A DNA stretch of 64,000 bases from Actinostola sp. cb2023 (GCA_033675265.1 JAUJYZ010001566.1:26001-90000), one strand, 5' to 3'; shown: positions 27,601 through 41,400, counted from the stretch's first letter. The notes: a model not told the origin generated them from the letters alone. Translations and numbers: made by a program.

Positions 27601-30600
27601 AGCCACTACATGCAAACCAGCAACATAGCCACTACATGCAAACCAGCAACATAGCCACTACATGCAAACCAGCAACATAGCCACTACATGCAAACCAGCA
27701 ACATAGCCACTACATGCAAACCAGCAACATAAGTCAGTTTCTACAGCTGCAATTAAGATTCAAATACATGACCTGTTCACATATTTCAGTAGTATTATTC
27801 TATACCTGAATTTAGTGAATCATTGCTAGAATGCTCACCTCTATACAGATTGGGTACAATTTTAAGTACTATATCTTGCATAGTTCTGTCAAGTCTGAGA
27901 AGAACAAGTTGTCAAGGTAACTGTCACATATGACTGGCTACTCCTATCATTGCTTGGCTATTCCAAATGCTATTTAAAGCAAATAAAGCATACACTGTAT
28001 GTCTTTTGTCAACTTTTGAGCTGGAGCCTGTAACTCAACATCCAGGATCACATATTATACACCTATCAGTGGCTTCCATGAGAGGGTGGCCTCTGGGTTG
28101 TCCAGGGTGATATACTGGCGAATACAAGGGGATTGAATATTTCCCCCTGGGGAGGGGAAATGCTGAACTTTGTTTTAAGACTGGGACATGTGGCAATAAT
28201 TATTGATCCCAATTCCAGGAAGAGAGTAGCCTGCATAGCCCAGTGCAGGGGGAAAAAGGATGGGAAGAGAGGGGAAGTGGGACTGGGAAGGAGGGGGGAT
28301 TGGGGAGGTGAGAAGAGAGTCTAGACATAGACTTTAATATTTTACCTCAAATTTAAGAGTAGATATGAGAAGCTAGCTAGCATCTTCGAGACGAAAATAA
28401 GCATGACAATCTACTAGCCAAAAGCAGGATGACTGACGTCTTTGAAGCCCCTGAACAGTCTTGTGTGCTTTGTAAACCGTAGCTTCATCAATTACCACTT
28501 TTTGTCCATGGTACATTTGGCAGAGGCAAGCAATCGAATACGTTCCAGAAAGTATATCATCTATAAACCAGTATCAATATGTTCCATGAGAGAACGAGAC
28601 GTAACAACGCTACTATTACGATAATAAATCCTTTGTGGTCATGTTGTTGTTGTTACAATAGTAGAGCTAAATTTATAACGTCTGCTATTAAAGTACTGCT
28701 CGTCATCACTCGACACCTACACCTTCTCAACCCAATAGGAATTTTCTGGCCACTGAGAGTCAGGAAAATAACGTGTAAACAATAGGACCATTGCAGGCGC
28801 TCCCTCTCTTCTCTCCTCCCCAATCCCCCTCCTCCCCAGTCCCCCCTCCCCCTCTCTTGCCCTCCATTTTTTTTCCCTGCATTGGGCTACGCAGGCTAGG
28901 AAGAGATGTGGACCAAGGCAATTGGACTCCAATACCCCCCCCCCCCCCCCCCACCCCCCCTCGTCCCCAGGGCCCTCTCTTCTTGCTATTTTCAAAATCG
29001 CAGACGCTACCTGAGAGAAGACCCTGGTGTAGGCTGAACTAAAACTCATTTTGATTGGATAACACAACAATCCTTCTAATTGGTCCTTATCGAAGGTATA
29101 TAGCATAAATTAAAATTCGAATCGCATCGAGTGAATTTATAGTTTCAACGGATAGTTCTTTTCTGGTCCCAAATGTATCGAATTAGGAAGACCAAAGCCG
29201 CTGCAAGTGATGTGTGAGTGTTATCGAAGCATTGAACTGTCTTTAGGAATATGAAAAAGTCCACCGATCGAGATCGTTTACCGTAAAGCAAGGTATCAAT
29301 TTATACGAGCAAGACTACTGACGGTGACACGGCAAACTGATATGTTATTAGCCATTTCCAAAATGAGCAGGAGACTGGGAACGAGTTTATTAGATTTAAT
29401 GTAATTATGAAATTAAGTTTATGACATGAAACAGCATGTTGAAATTAGCATCTGTGCAAAGTTTGATGCGATTTGAGTAAATTCTGTCCGAATTATAAAC
29501 TTTTGAAATTGTGTTGTCCAGCCAAAATTTTACAGTGAATGTATGGTTTGGCTGGACAAGGTAAAAAATTTACAGAGTTTGTATGGGAAAATAGACATCT
29601 TTGGTGCCCTCTAGCATCGTCAATATTAAGCCGAAGTTCACCAAACTTTCCAGACTAGCTAAGTTTGATATTGTTCTCTCAGAAAATGATGCCCAATTTT
29701 ACTAGTTTCTTATTGAATTAGTTTTACGGACTTGGTCCCAGTCCCTTGCTCAATTTTCTGTTTACATAATTTGCAGTATGTGACACGTTAATCCACGTCC
29801 TTTTTACAATCCCCTCCTCGGAACTTAACCAGGGTTTAGAACCAGCTGTAAGTGTAACACAGGCTAGGGATCTGTAACCTGCTACAGCTGGAACCTAACC
29901 AGGGTTTAGAACCAGCTGTAAGTGTAACACAGGCTAGGGATCTGTAACCTGCTACAGCTGGAACCTAACCAGGGTTTAGAACCAGCTGTAAGTGTAACAC
30001 AGGCTAGGGATCTGTAACCTGCTACAGCTGGAACCTAACCAGGGTTTAGAACCAGCTGTAAGTGTAACAGGCTAGGGATCTGTAACCTGCTACAGCTGGA
30101 ACCTAACCGGGGTTTAGAACCAGCTGTAAGTGTAACACAGGCTAGGGAGCTGTAACCTGCTACAGCTGGAACTTAACCGGGGTTTAGAACCAGCTGTAAG
30201 TGTAACACAGGCTAGGGATCTGTAACCTGCTACAGCTGGAACCTAACCGGGGTTTAGAACCAGCTGTAAGTGTAACACAGGCTAGGGATCTGTAACCTGC
30301 TACAGCTGGAACCTAACCGGGGTTTAGAACCAGCTGTAAGTGTAACACAGGCTAGGGATCTGTAACCTGCTACAGCTGGAACCTAACCGGGGTTTAGAAC
30401 CAGCTGTAAGTGTAACACAGGCTAGGGATCTGCTGATAGGTACATGTATACATTTATTCTTGGCATTCTGTTGCCTCCTTTGCAATGTGTCTCATAAGAT
30501 TTGATGAGAACAGACAGTAGATGTTCTCATGTTACAGGCCCGTAGCCAGTATGAGGCGAGCCTAGGCAGTTGCCTCAGTAAAACATCACTGATTATATAT

Positions 30601-31807
30601 TGATCTTTTAACTGAAATGACAAAAAAGGCTGACTGTCCTCTATGTTCAGCTATAAAATTTTTGTCTGCACTGATAAAAGTGCCTCAGGAGAGATTTTGG
30701 TCTGGCTACGGGCCTGTGTTATGCTATGTTCCATCACTTGCAAATCAGATCCATTGGATTACTGGTTGTAATACAAGTTTAGAAGCCTCATTCACCAGTA
30801 ACTTGGGCTCTAATCCTGCAGCTAGATCCATTGGACTACTGGTTGTAATACAAGTTTAGAGGCCTCATTCACCAGTAACTTAGGCTCTATACTGCAGCTA
30901 GATCCATTGCACTACTGGTTGTAATACAAGTTTAGAGGCCTCATTCACCAGTAACTTAGGCTCTAATCCTGCAGCTAGATCCATTGCACTACTGGTTGTA
31001 ATACAAGTTTAGAGGCTTCATTCACCAGTAACTTAGGCTCTAATCCTGCAGCTAGATCCATTGCACTACTGGTTGTAATACAAGTTTAGAGGCTTCATTC
31101 ACCAGTAACTTAGGCTCTAATCCTGCAGCTAGATCCATTGCACTACTGGTTGTAATACAAGTTTAGAGGCTTCATTCACCAGTAACTTAGGCTCTAATCC
31201 TGCAGCTAGATCCATTGCACTACTGGTTGTAATACAAGTTTAGAGGCCTCATTCACCAGTAACTTAGGCTCTAATCCTGCAGCTAGATCCATTGCACTAC
31301 TGGTTGTAATACAAGTTTAGAGGCTTCATTCACCAGTAACTTAGGCTCTATACTGCAAGCCGGCCTCATTGCTGAGAGTCAGTAGGTCAGGCCACACACA
31401 CTGAGAACTTAGTCAAATAGTGGTGTGTTCTACTCACTGTATGTTAAAAAGCGGTTGTGTCTCGTGGATCTTAATGTTACATGTTGGACAGTATTTACTG
31501 GATTGGAGGTATTTGACAATGCAGCTCCTACAGACTGAAACAGAGATGAAATAACAACGTAATTTAGTGCTACAACAATAGTGGGCTGGTGTTTACTCTA
31601 TACTAACATGTATGAAGGCATTCTGTAATGGTCGTTGCATCGATGAAATATCCAGCACAAAGACTACAAACCACATGAGGGTTGACTTCACGAATCTTTA
31701 GGGTTACCTTCGATGTAAAAATATTAAACTCTGTAAGACAAACATATAAAAAACACTTCAGTAGCTACATCAAGCAATATCATATTTCTAACCTCCTCTG
31801 AGTCCAT
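24625..31807 (-). CDS. PCGF1: PCGF1-type Polycomb RING finger protein (10 exons)
   Basis: Subunit of the PRC1.1 (BCOR/KDM2B-type) complex. Exons: 31807-31793, 31707-31608, 31534-31438, 27894-27839, 27506-27432, 26559-26445, 26381-26303, 26151-26053, 24924-24844, 24666-24625; 252 aa. The RING is [20 protein letters not shown], then [20 protein letters not shown] and [12 protein letters not shown], very close to vertebrate PCGF1 from memory. [29 protein letters not shown], and a RAWUL domain ([42 protein letters not shown]) follow. The 56-, 99- and 81-nt exons match PCGF3 exons in length and phase. Exon 7 uses the acceptor at TTACAG before TTTTGC; the nearer TTTTGCAG would put a stop in frame. 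The 3.5-kb intron 3 holds two minisatellites, and intron 8 holds a minisatellite with nested MITEs. Confidence 0.93.
25132..25271. mobile_element. 140-bp TA-flanked MITE, copy 1
   Basis: Terminal inverted repeats GAGTGCAATTTAGAAAAGC enclose an AT-rich near-palindrome. It is flanked by TA at 25130-25131 and 25272-25273. Removing the element and one TA restores a normal minisatellite unit, which proves the insertion site. Confidence 0.9.
25312..25460. mobile_element. 149-bp TA-flanked MITE, copy 2
   Basis: Same terminal repeats as the copy 40 bp to the left, with a rearranged AT-rich interior. The flanking TA at 25310-25311 and 25461-25462 again restores the array unit when collapsed. Confidence 0.9.
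26807..26873. repeat. Hairpin with 27-bp stem in PCGF1 intron 5
   Basis: GAAAACGAACTAAGAAACTC... pairs with its complement across a 13-bp loop (ATGAAGCGCCTT region). The stem has few or no mismatches. The preceding AGGAAAACCAGGAGAAAAAC text resembles a widely dispersed invertebrate repeat. Confidence 0.75.
27078..27354. mobile_element. MITE with 37-bp TIRs, copy A (PCGF1 intron)
   Basis: Terminal inverted repeats TAGCTAATTGCATAATCGTT... continue through CGGGTTGAAAATCAT. The interior contains TATCCAGACTTGTAG and CTCGTAGTTTTGAA (reverse strand). A second copy of this element lies in reverse orientation at 59272-59550. Confidence 0.9.
27595..27730. repeat. 26-bp minisatellite, 5 copies, PCGF1 intron 4
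   Basis: Perfect units of CAACATAGCCACTACATGCA plus AACCAG. Confidence 0.95.
28205..28900. mobile_element. Purine/pyrimidine-rich inverted-repeat element
   Basis: A G/A-rich arm (about 28225-28320, AGCCTGCATAGCCCAGTGCA then GGGGAAAAAGG..) recurs as an imperfect inverted C/T-rich arm at about 28797-28895, enclosing about 480 bp without a recognisable gene. It could be a foldback transposon or two opposing copies of a dispersed repeat. A C-run of about 18 follows at 28936. Confidence 0.55.
28960..29820. other. Unique-looking part of PCGF1 intron 3
   Basis: No coding, array or transposon signature recognised. A TTGGCTGGACAAGG / TTGTCCAGCCAAAA partial inverted pair lies at about 29514-29564. 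Confidence 0.35.
29821..30432. repeat. 70-bp minisatellite, about 8.7 copies, PCGF1 intron 3
   Basis: Unit includes GGGTTTAGAACCAGCTGTAA and GGATCTGTAACCTGCTACAG. The CAGCTG and CTGCTACAGCTGG words give local dyads. Copies are almost identical. Confidence 0.96.
30746..31358. repeat. 77-bp minisatellite, 8 copies, PCGF1 intron 3
   Basis: Unit includes GATCCATTGCACTACTGGTT and TTCACCAGTAACTTAGGCTC. CTACTGGTTG and TTCACCAGTAA give a short internal complementarity. Confidence 0.96.
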
Positions 31808-32416
31808 ATGTGCACCATGTACTTATTTCATGTAATCCTTCCATCCGCCATATTGTGCCCAATGGTATAAACCGCTGACTTGTTATTGTGTGTGTTTGCC
31901 TAATGGTATTAGCCGCTGACCAGTTAACTTGCTCATTTTTCAGTTTCACATAAAATTAAAAATGTCTGACTACAGTTACAGTCCGTGCAGGGAATCATTT
32001 GGACTTTTATACCTATAAGAAAGAGCTGATGAAAGAAACAATTTGCCATAAAGCTTTCACGTCAATCAAAATAACGTTTGCAACGGAGGCTATCAAAACA
32101 CCGGCGTGATAAGGATTGTATTACAAGCACATGACTGTCATCATGACACTGTCATTACTGTATCACGTTACTCACAAACCGTTGCCGAGCTTCTAGAATG
32201 CACAAATAACTCATTGGAACGTTCGTCTTCCATGAGTTAACTCTCGGTATGATGTACATGCTCTGTGCTGATTGTTCTAGAAACACAAGTCGAGGCGTGT
32301 GCAAACATCCACCCATCACGTGCCAGTAGAAGGCAGTAGAAACTAGAAGGCAGTAGGTAAACTTACTTGTAGTGATTGTCGTTTTCATATGTGTTTGTAA
32401 TACGGACTCTTTTACC
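31808..32416. promoter_or_regulatory. Divergent promoter region, PCGF1 / LRRK2
   Basis: Head-to-head start codons are 609 bp apart. The space has no tandem array, in contrast to its surroundings, as expected if it is kept for promoter function. A duplicated TAATGGTAT(A)AACCGCTGAC motif is at 31862 and 31901. No TATA box can be assigned with confidence. Confidence 0.5.
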
Positions 32417-35400
32417 ATGGATTTACTCTATTCTGACCGATGTTTTCGTCGATATTTTAACTTCTTGGACAAGTACAGGATGTCTGACGAAATCATGCAG
32501 GAACAACCCTTTGCACAAAAACTAGGTGAACTTGTCAACACATTGAGATTGAACTCCAACAAAACTCAAGTGCACTGTTGTATGTACGAACTGGCTGATA
32601 TACTTGATAAAGCACAATCAGCACAAATCGAGCTGATTAATGATGATGATATTCATAAAGTGGTTTTGGATAACATGAACCGTCATGTAACTGATCGAGA
32701 TATTCAACGTGATGGCATCTTTAGCTTGTATCACCTCATGAAAGGAAACAAGGAAGTTCAATATCAACTAATTAAATCAAGACTGCATTACTCTATAGTA
32801 CAACGTATGTCTACATTTCAAAATGATGTAATTATACAGGCTATAGGGTGTAGAATAATTCATATCCTTGTAACATTAAATAATGGAATTAAGCAAGATA
32901 TCATTGCAATGAATGCAGTTGATGTCATCACCAATGCAATAGCAAACTTTGACAATGAAGATGAACTCCAACTCTGGGCACTGCAAGCTTTGACACATTT
33001 ACTACAATCAAAACCTGAAGAACAAGACAGGTTTCTACAACAACACTATGCTCGTTTGGTTCTTGACAGATGTGAAAAGCTCATTGAGTACAGTAAGTCA
33101 GTGAACACTTCATGTTGGACCTGCTTGTCACAATATGTCATACTTTGTAAGCTTGGGGGGTAGGCTAATAAACACTTAATGCCGAGGGAAACAGTTAATT
33201 TTGTTTCCTGAGAATCGTTGAGGGAACATTGAGATTCGAGGGAAACAAGATTAACTGGTTTCCCTCGGGACCAGTCATTAGTGTTTTGTTATGTACAGTA
33301 CCCATAGTCAAACACTGAAAAAATTGTTGTTATAAACAATGGCGCCACAAGTATTTTCCATCAACTTTTTTATTTTTATTTATTTACAAAACTTCCACCA
33401 TACAAAATAACAGCAGAAAAAAAGAACAATTCATAATAAGATAATTATAAGATGTATGGTGAGGGTCACACAACAGAGCTAGGCTCTACATTAAGTGCGC
33501 CCAGGTCAAACAAAAGAAATGAATAATCAAAAAGAAAAAATATATATATATCAATATATATTACGCTAAATATACTATGCCTATTTTAAGAAGTAGAACT
33601 AAAGGATATAAATATGTACATCTGCATAACACTTAATTATTCTATATTATTAAATTAAATATAATACAATCTATAGGCTTTAATACGAAATATACTCAGT
33701 AACAGCAAGCATTAGTTGTTAAGTAATGGTCCGCGTAAGAAGTAGGCAAATTGAGCTACATTCTTGCACAAATGACAGTTAGTACCAAATTTAATGAGAT
33801 TAAAATGCGCCCTTCCTATTGGTTATCGACGCCAAACGCGTTTTGAATTTCAATTTAGAACTGTAATGCAGAGGGATACTTTTTGAAAAATGTTTAACCA
33901 CGTATCATTGAATGACTTTATAGCATTTATACACGTGAAATACCTTCTTTATTTAAAATGGGGAACAACTAGAAAACATTACTTTTCCTGAGTCGATCAG
34001 TACGAAGAGCAATTTGATACAGGAAATGACTGCTGAGTCTATTGTTCTACAGGCTATCACGTTGTAAACATCGGTGACAATTGACATACAACATCTTCAT
34101 AATACAAGTACAAAGAGCATTTGTAGCGAATATCAAGCAACTCTAAAAGAACAGTTCATCCGAAAATAGTTCTTGGGCTTTAAATTAAATGTTGCTGACA
34201 ACAAAAACTATGAATATCCTTCCTCTCCTGTTGTTATCCGAAGTTCACCACTTGAAACACAGATTCAAAGTTTTTATTAAGAAATAAAAGTTCATCTGGC
34301 TACAATTCTATTACATACGCATTCCTTTTTCTGATATTGTATCGTCCATCGCTGTTAAACCCGGCAAATCTCAAAAGCCGTGGCGATCTTTAGTTCGGCG
34401 TCGGTACGTGACCCCACTCGTCACGGCAGTGCGGACAACAACACGCTGGCCGGGAACACGATGGCTTTCTAGGCATAAAAGTAACCTTACATAGAAGCAG
34501 TTATGCACATTGTACTGTAAAAACGTTGTTCACATAAATATGCATCTATTCAAAACAAAAACTGGCCAATTTTTTGAGTAAAACGATAGAAACCGAAGTG
34601 AAATTACCAGATGGCATCCTGCTGCTTCACTTTGCAAACACATCGCATGTGACAATAGTGCCAGTTCCCCATATCACACAAACGTAAGACTTGGTAAACA
34701 CAAAGGAAAAAGGATTGGGACCGAGATTATCCAAAAAAATGATAATAAAATATAATTTTGGCGGGATTTATCACGATTTTAATGCTTTCAGCCAATCAGA
34801 ATTGCGTATTTCTGTTTGCTGATCCAATTAAAATTTCACAGCTTTTCACATTCCATGCATTATATGTGCCTACTTCTTACGCGGACCATTACTTAATATG
34901 TTACGAGAAGTGCTGCATTTGGGACAAATGGATTTCCAGGTGTTAAAAGTGTTAATGTCATAAGTATTATTTAATGCATTAGTATAGCATTTAAACAGCT
35001 GAGATTTAAACTGCTTTAAAGAAGTGGAAGAGCGGAAGGGCAGGTTATTCCATAGCTTAGGTAAGCGATTAAAGTAGCTGGATTGAAAGAGTTTAGTGCG
35101 GCACTTAGGAATTAGCAAATCCAAAGCAGAGCTGTTACGAGTAGAACGAACAGGATTTCTAGATTGAATGAAATTTGACCTGATCACGTGAATTTATTCC
35201 CCTCTCACGCTTCGATCACGTGAATTTAATGCCCGCACGGGAGTTATTAAGATTTGACACCTGCCACATGACGTGCTCTCGACCAATGAGAGAACGAGTT
35301 TGACTATGGGGATATAACAATTGGTATTAACTGGGGTGTTACATTGAATCCACTTGCTGAACTAATTTATTGTATTAACTGTAGGTGAATTGAGTGAGCA

Positions 35401-38400
35401 AGCATTTATACTTCTTACAGTACTAGCAGAATCCTCATCCTTTTTGGAATATTTCACTGATAGTGACCTTATCACAGTATTCCATTTGATGAAATATCAT
35501 GAGGATTGTAGTGATGTCCAAGACAATGGATGCTCTCTCTTGTTGACACTAGCAAAGAATAAGGTTGTCTGTGAACGCTTGCTGAATAATGGTGTAGATC
35601 TGGTCATTTTAAGAGCTCTAGAAAAGCATCCAAGTCGCAATGGCATACAGAGGAAATGTCTGGAATTCTTTCAGTTCGTGTGCAAACCACTTTTAGATCT
35701 CCAGTCTTCAGATCACAGTAAGTTTAAATTGTTACTATACATACACTGATGTCTTGTCATTCATGTCGCTGTATGAGTACAAGTGCAGTCACACGATACT
35801 CACTAGTTAAGTTTGATTACTTTTTCAGGAATACACAGAGCTCACAAGTGGCTGGATAGAATAATGATCACCATGGCAACTCACTGGGATAATCCATTAG
35901 TTTTGATAACAGCATGTGATAGTATTTCAGTCTTGAGTACTCATCATCCAGATTTATTGATGCTGATTGATGACCAACCTGGCAATACTCCATTGCATAA
36001 TGCCATCATGGCAGCATTGGTTTTGCATGTTGAGGAGGCTACAGTATGCCAGGCTGCTTGCAGGGCCATTGCATGTTCTGCCATGCATTCAAACACTATT
36101 CAGCAGGTAGAATTGTAAAGGAAATGCATACATCATAATGATTAGGTCTTATTTACAAAGGGTGTTTACATATCTGTATGTTTATTGTAGGTCTTATTTA
36201 CAAAGGGTGTTTACATATCTGTATGTTTATTGTAGGTCTTATTTACAAAGGGTGTTTACATATCTGTATGTTTATCATAGGTCTTATTTACAAAGGGTGT
36301 TTACATATCTGTATGTTTATTGTAGGTCTTATTTACAAAGGGTGTTTACATATCTGTATGTTTATTGTAGGTCTTACTTACAAAGGGTGTTTACATATCT
36401 GTATGTTTATCATAGGTCTTATTTACAAAGGGTGTTTACATATCTGTATGTTTATTGTAGGTCTTATTTACAAAGGGTGTTTACATATCTGTATGTTTAT
36501 CATAGGTCTTATTTACAAAGGGTGTTTACATATCTGTATGTTTATTGTAGGTCTTACTTACAAAGGGTGTTTACATATCTGTATGTTTATTGTAGGTCTT
36601 ATTTACAAAGGGTGTTTACATATCTGTATGTTTATTGTAGGTCTTACTTACAAAGGGTGTTTACATATCTGTATGTTTATTGTAGGTCTTATTTACAAAG
36701 GGTGTTTACATATCTGTATGTTTATTGTAGGTCTTATTTACAAAGGGTGTTTACATATCTGTATGTTTATCATAGGTCTTATTTACAAAGGGTGTTTACA
36801 TATCTGTATGTTTATTGTAGGTCTTACTTACAAAGGGTGTTTACATATCTGTATGTTTATTGTAGGTCTTATTTACAAAGGGTGTTTACATATCTGTATG
36901 TTTATTGTAGGTCTTATTTACAAAGGGTGTTTACATATCTGTATGTTTATTGTAGGTCTTACTTACAAAGGGTGTTTACATATCTGTATGTTTATTGTAG
37001 GTCTTATTTACAAAGGGTGTTTACATATCTGTATGTTTATTGTAGGTCTTACTTACAAAGGGTGTTTACATATCTGTATGTTTATTGTAGGTCTTATTTA
37101 CAAAGGGTGTTTACATATCTGTATGTTTATTGTAGGTCTTATTTACAAAGGGTGTTTACATATCTGTATGTTTATTGTAGGTCTTATTTACAAAGGGTGT
37201 TTACATATCTGTATGTTTATTGTAGGTCTTACTTACAAAGGGTGTTTACATATCTGTATGTTTATTGTAGGTCTTACTTACAAAGGGTGTTTACATATCT
37301 GTATGTTTATTGTAGGTCTTATTTACAAAGGGTGTTTACATATCTGTATGTTTATTGTAGGTCTTACTTACAAAGGGTGTTTACATATCTGTATGTTTAT
37401 TGTAGGTCTTACTTACAAAGGGTGTTTACATATCTGTATGTTTATTGTAGGTCTTATTTACAAAGGGTGTTTACATATATATCATTAAAGCCATGAAGAA
37501 ACATGAACAAATAGCTGGTGTTCAACAATATGGATGTCAGTCGCTGAGAATTCTATGCCTGCCAAAAGTGGAAAATATGAAAATTGTAATAGGACATGAA
37601 GCTTGGGATAGTATTACAAACTGTTTTACCAGGTAGGATTAGTAATTAGACTTCCCTCCTTCTAGTTTCTTTTGATGTTTATTCATATGACAGTTCAAAT
37701 CAAAATTTTGGACAGCTTGTGGTGCTATTCAAACATTAGTCCAACACAAGTTTATTTATTTGTTCGTCATCAATATACAGCAAGAACAGCAGCAGCAGCA
37801 ACAACAGCAGCAGCAGCAACAACAGCAGCAGCAATGTCAACAACGTAGTATTAGATACGTGAAGGTAGCAGCAGCAACAAGACGAACAGTAGTACTAGAT
37901 ACGTGAAGGTAGCAGCAGCCACAAGACCAACAGTAGTACTAGATACGTGAAGATAGCAGCAGCAACAATACCAACAGTAGTACTAGATACGTGAAGGTAG
38001 CAGCAGCAACAAGACCAACAGTAGTACTAGATACGTGAAGGTAGCAGCAGCCACAAGACCAACAGTAGTACTAGATACGTGAAGGTAGCAGTAGCAACAA
38101 TACCAACAGTAGTACTATAGATACGTGAAGGTAGCAGCAGCAACAAGATCAACAGTAGTACTAGATACGTGAAGGTAGCAGCAGCAACAAGATCAACAGT
38201 AGTGCTAGATACGTGAAGGTAGCAGCAGCAACAAGACCAACAGTAGTACTAGATACGTGAAGGTAGCAGCAGCAACAATACCAACAGTAGTGCTAGATAC
38301 GTGAAGGTAGCAGCAGCTACAAGACCAACAGTAGTACTAGATACGTGAAGATAGCAGCAGCAACAATACCAACAGTAGTGCTAGATACGTGAAGGTAGCA

Positions 38401-41400
38401 GCAGCAACAAGACCAACAGTAGTACTAGATACGTGAAGGTAGCAGCAGCAACAAGATCAACAGTAGTACTAGATACGTGAAGGTAGCAGCAGCAACAAGA
38501 CCAACAGTAGTACTAGATACGTGAAGGTAGCAGCAGCAACAAGACCAACAGTAGTACTAGATACGTGAAGGTAGCAGCAGCAACAAGACCAACAGTAGTA
38601 CTAGATACGTGAAGGTAGCAGCAGCAACAAGACCAACAGTAGTGCTAGATACGCTAAGGCAAAAAGGTTTTATTGAGCTAAAAGTGAGTCTATATTTTTT
38701 CAGCTTCAAGGATGATGCTAAGGTATTTCAAGAAGCAATTGCAATAGTTGCATGTTTTGCAACGGATCTGGAAGTCATTCGGAATCAGTGTGCAATTGAG
38801 CAATTGCATGTCCCTGTGTTGAAGTCCATCCAGATGTTTCCAAATGATGTCACATTGATTGAGATGGCTTTTGAAGCAATTGGTAAGAGCTCTGTTTCCA
38901 TGATTTGATTGAGATGGCTTTTGAAGCAATTGGTAAGAGCTCTGTTTCCATGATTTGATTCTTATATATTCTTGCTGGCTTTTGTGCAATTACCTATTTG
39001 AAAAAAAATGCTTATTTACGTGAGAATCTCGATTACTGACATTGATGTTGCTGTATAAATAGGTGTATTTGCAGCATGCGAAGCTATGCCTGATCTTTTA
39101 GTTAGTGAGGGTGTGGTCGAAGCCTTTTTAGGTGCAATGAACCGTCACGTGCATAACATAGGTATTCAACAGAAAGGATGCATTCTAACCCAAGTGTTTT
39201 CAAGGTAAGGTAACCGTTATTATTGACCGAAGTAATATTGCAGTGACGTTTTATGTGGAACAAAGCGGGTTCTATTTCATTGTGACTGGTTTATTTTTGT
39301 TGCAGTTACTTGATGGATTCATGTACCAGTGCAGTATCGTCTGTCATCATGGCAATGCTACAATTTCCTCGTGATGAATGTGTGCAAGCAGAAGCATGTG
39401 TTGCTCTTAAACTTATTGCGCAAGTTTCTCCCAACCACAGTGAAATATTGGTCAACCAGTGTGCACATGAAAGGCTTTTTGTTATATTAGATCAATTCAG
39501 AAACAAGCGTAAACTGATTGAATTAGCCAGTGGTGTATTATGGTTTCTTAGCTATTCACGACAACTCAACTCTCGTATGTTGCTATCAGCGTGTGCAGGA
39601 GGATTAGTTCGTGGTGCTCATTGTTTAATTCAACTGGATGCTGATGTCAATATGGGAAAAGGTACCAACACACCACTATGTGCTGCTTGCAAGAACAACA
39701 AGGAGGAAATGGTGCGATTTTTACTTACTCAAGGTATAACAGACGTGCATACAGCCCTTAACTTATGCCTTGAGATGGAGCATCACAACCTGGTAGGACT
39801 TTTACTTCAAAAGATGGGACACGATCGCGAGGCTGGTATAATTTCCTGGCATGGTCTTAACCTGGGTAGTTTGCTACCACAATGGCTTGCTCCATCGCTT
39901 TCTGGCAGTGCCTTTGGGTTAACTATAGAGAGTGTGCGGTATTGTAATTATCTTCAATGTGCTGAAAGGGCATTCAAACAACGGTTTAAAATCTTAGAAA
40001 AATTTACTGATTTGGCATTAGTAGATATCGTTGATCGACAGAAAATCAAGAAGTCTTTAATGGAGGATTATTCAGAGGATAATGACAGTGATGAAGGTAC
40101 GTTTGATCCTACCAGTGATGAAGGCAGCTGGGATGAAAGTTTTCTAACCGAAAAGGCTCCTCTTCGTGCACATATGTTAACAGGTGCATCCCTACCATAC
40201 AGTTCGTATGATCCACGAGTGGTTTTACCACTCAATGTTGGCGATCCAATTCTACTTCCCATAAGATCTAAACCAGATGCTACTGGTCCTTTAAGTGAAA
40301 AGGAGACACCCATGGATCCCAGACTTAGACGAACCAAGAGTATGCACGACAGTCCAGATATCTCACATGATTGTTTATCTAACAGTTCTGAAGCTGCGAT
40401 GTCTGGTCCCGTGATAAAGCAAAGAAGTGCTTCGAATGTAGATAGACCATCTTTTGAATTACCAGGAATTGCCCTCATGTATGGAAATGCGCCTTATCGA
40501 CGTCGACCAAGAAGTATATCAGAAACAAGTGAACATGATAGAGAGGACGATAGATCTATTGAAGCAAGAGACTCATTTAGAAGAGGGCGAAGAAAAACGG
40601 CTTTCTTTCCTAGAGGCCAAACGAATGCTAGAGTGTGTGTAATTGATGTTTCTGGAAACAGAATCAGTGACTTAGAGCTTTTAGCGAAAGCTGGTGATAA
40701 TGTACTCGGTTACCTTGTGAATATCGAGAAACTCGACCTGAGTAATAATCAAATCTCACACCTACCAAGTGATTTGTGTAAAGTTATGCCCAACCTACGA
40801 CAGGTCTCACTAAGTCGCAACAACTTTGAGGTCTTCCCATTTTCCTTGACTGAGTCTCCAAGATTAAAAATCCTTGATCTCTCTTCCAACAATCTCCAGT
40901 TACAAGAAGAACCTCCGGATAATGTCTCAGAGTCGATTTTACTGGAACACTTGTCTTTGGCTAATAACAATTTAGAAACATTTCCTAGATGGCTAGCAGA
41001 CTTCTTTCCTGGGCTAACGTATCTTTCTGTAGCTGAAAATGACCTTCAGGAGTTTCCAGAAACAAGTAGAAAGATGCAATGTCTCAAGACCTTGGACGTG
41101 TCCAAAAATAAGATCACCAGTATTCCAGACTCATTTGTGGATCACTTTAGTGCACTGGAGAGTCTAAATGCTTCGTCCAACGAGCTCTCGTCTCTTCCAG
41201 AATCTCAGACAGATTCCGAGTCCAACCTTGTGACATTACGTCTTGCACACAACAAACTGACCGAAGAAAAGCCTTTCTTCATTCCGCGTTTCATTCTTAG
41301 GCTGTCTAAACTCAAAGTATTAGACTTGTCTTTTAACAAACTGACCTGTCTGCCTCCACTTGAAACATGGAAGACAACACAGTTGAAGGACCTTAACGTT

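Noticed and set aside
28791..29042. Pro-rich open frame
   Set aside because: C-rich low-complexity DNA within the inverted-repeat element of PCGF1 intron 3.
36138..37496. 436- and 452-residue open frames
   Set aside because: Both are readings of the 45-bp acceptor array in frames other than that of LRRK2 exon 4.
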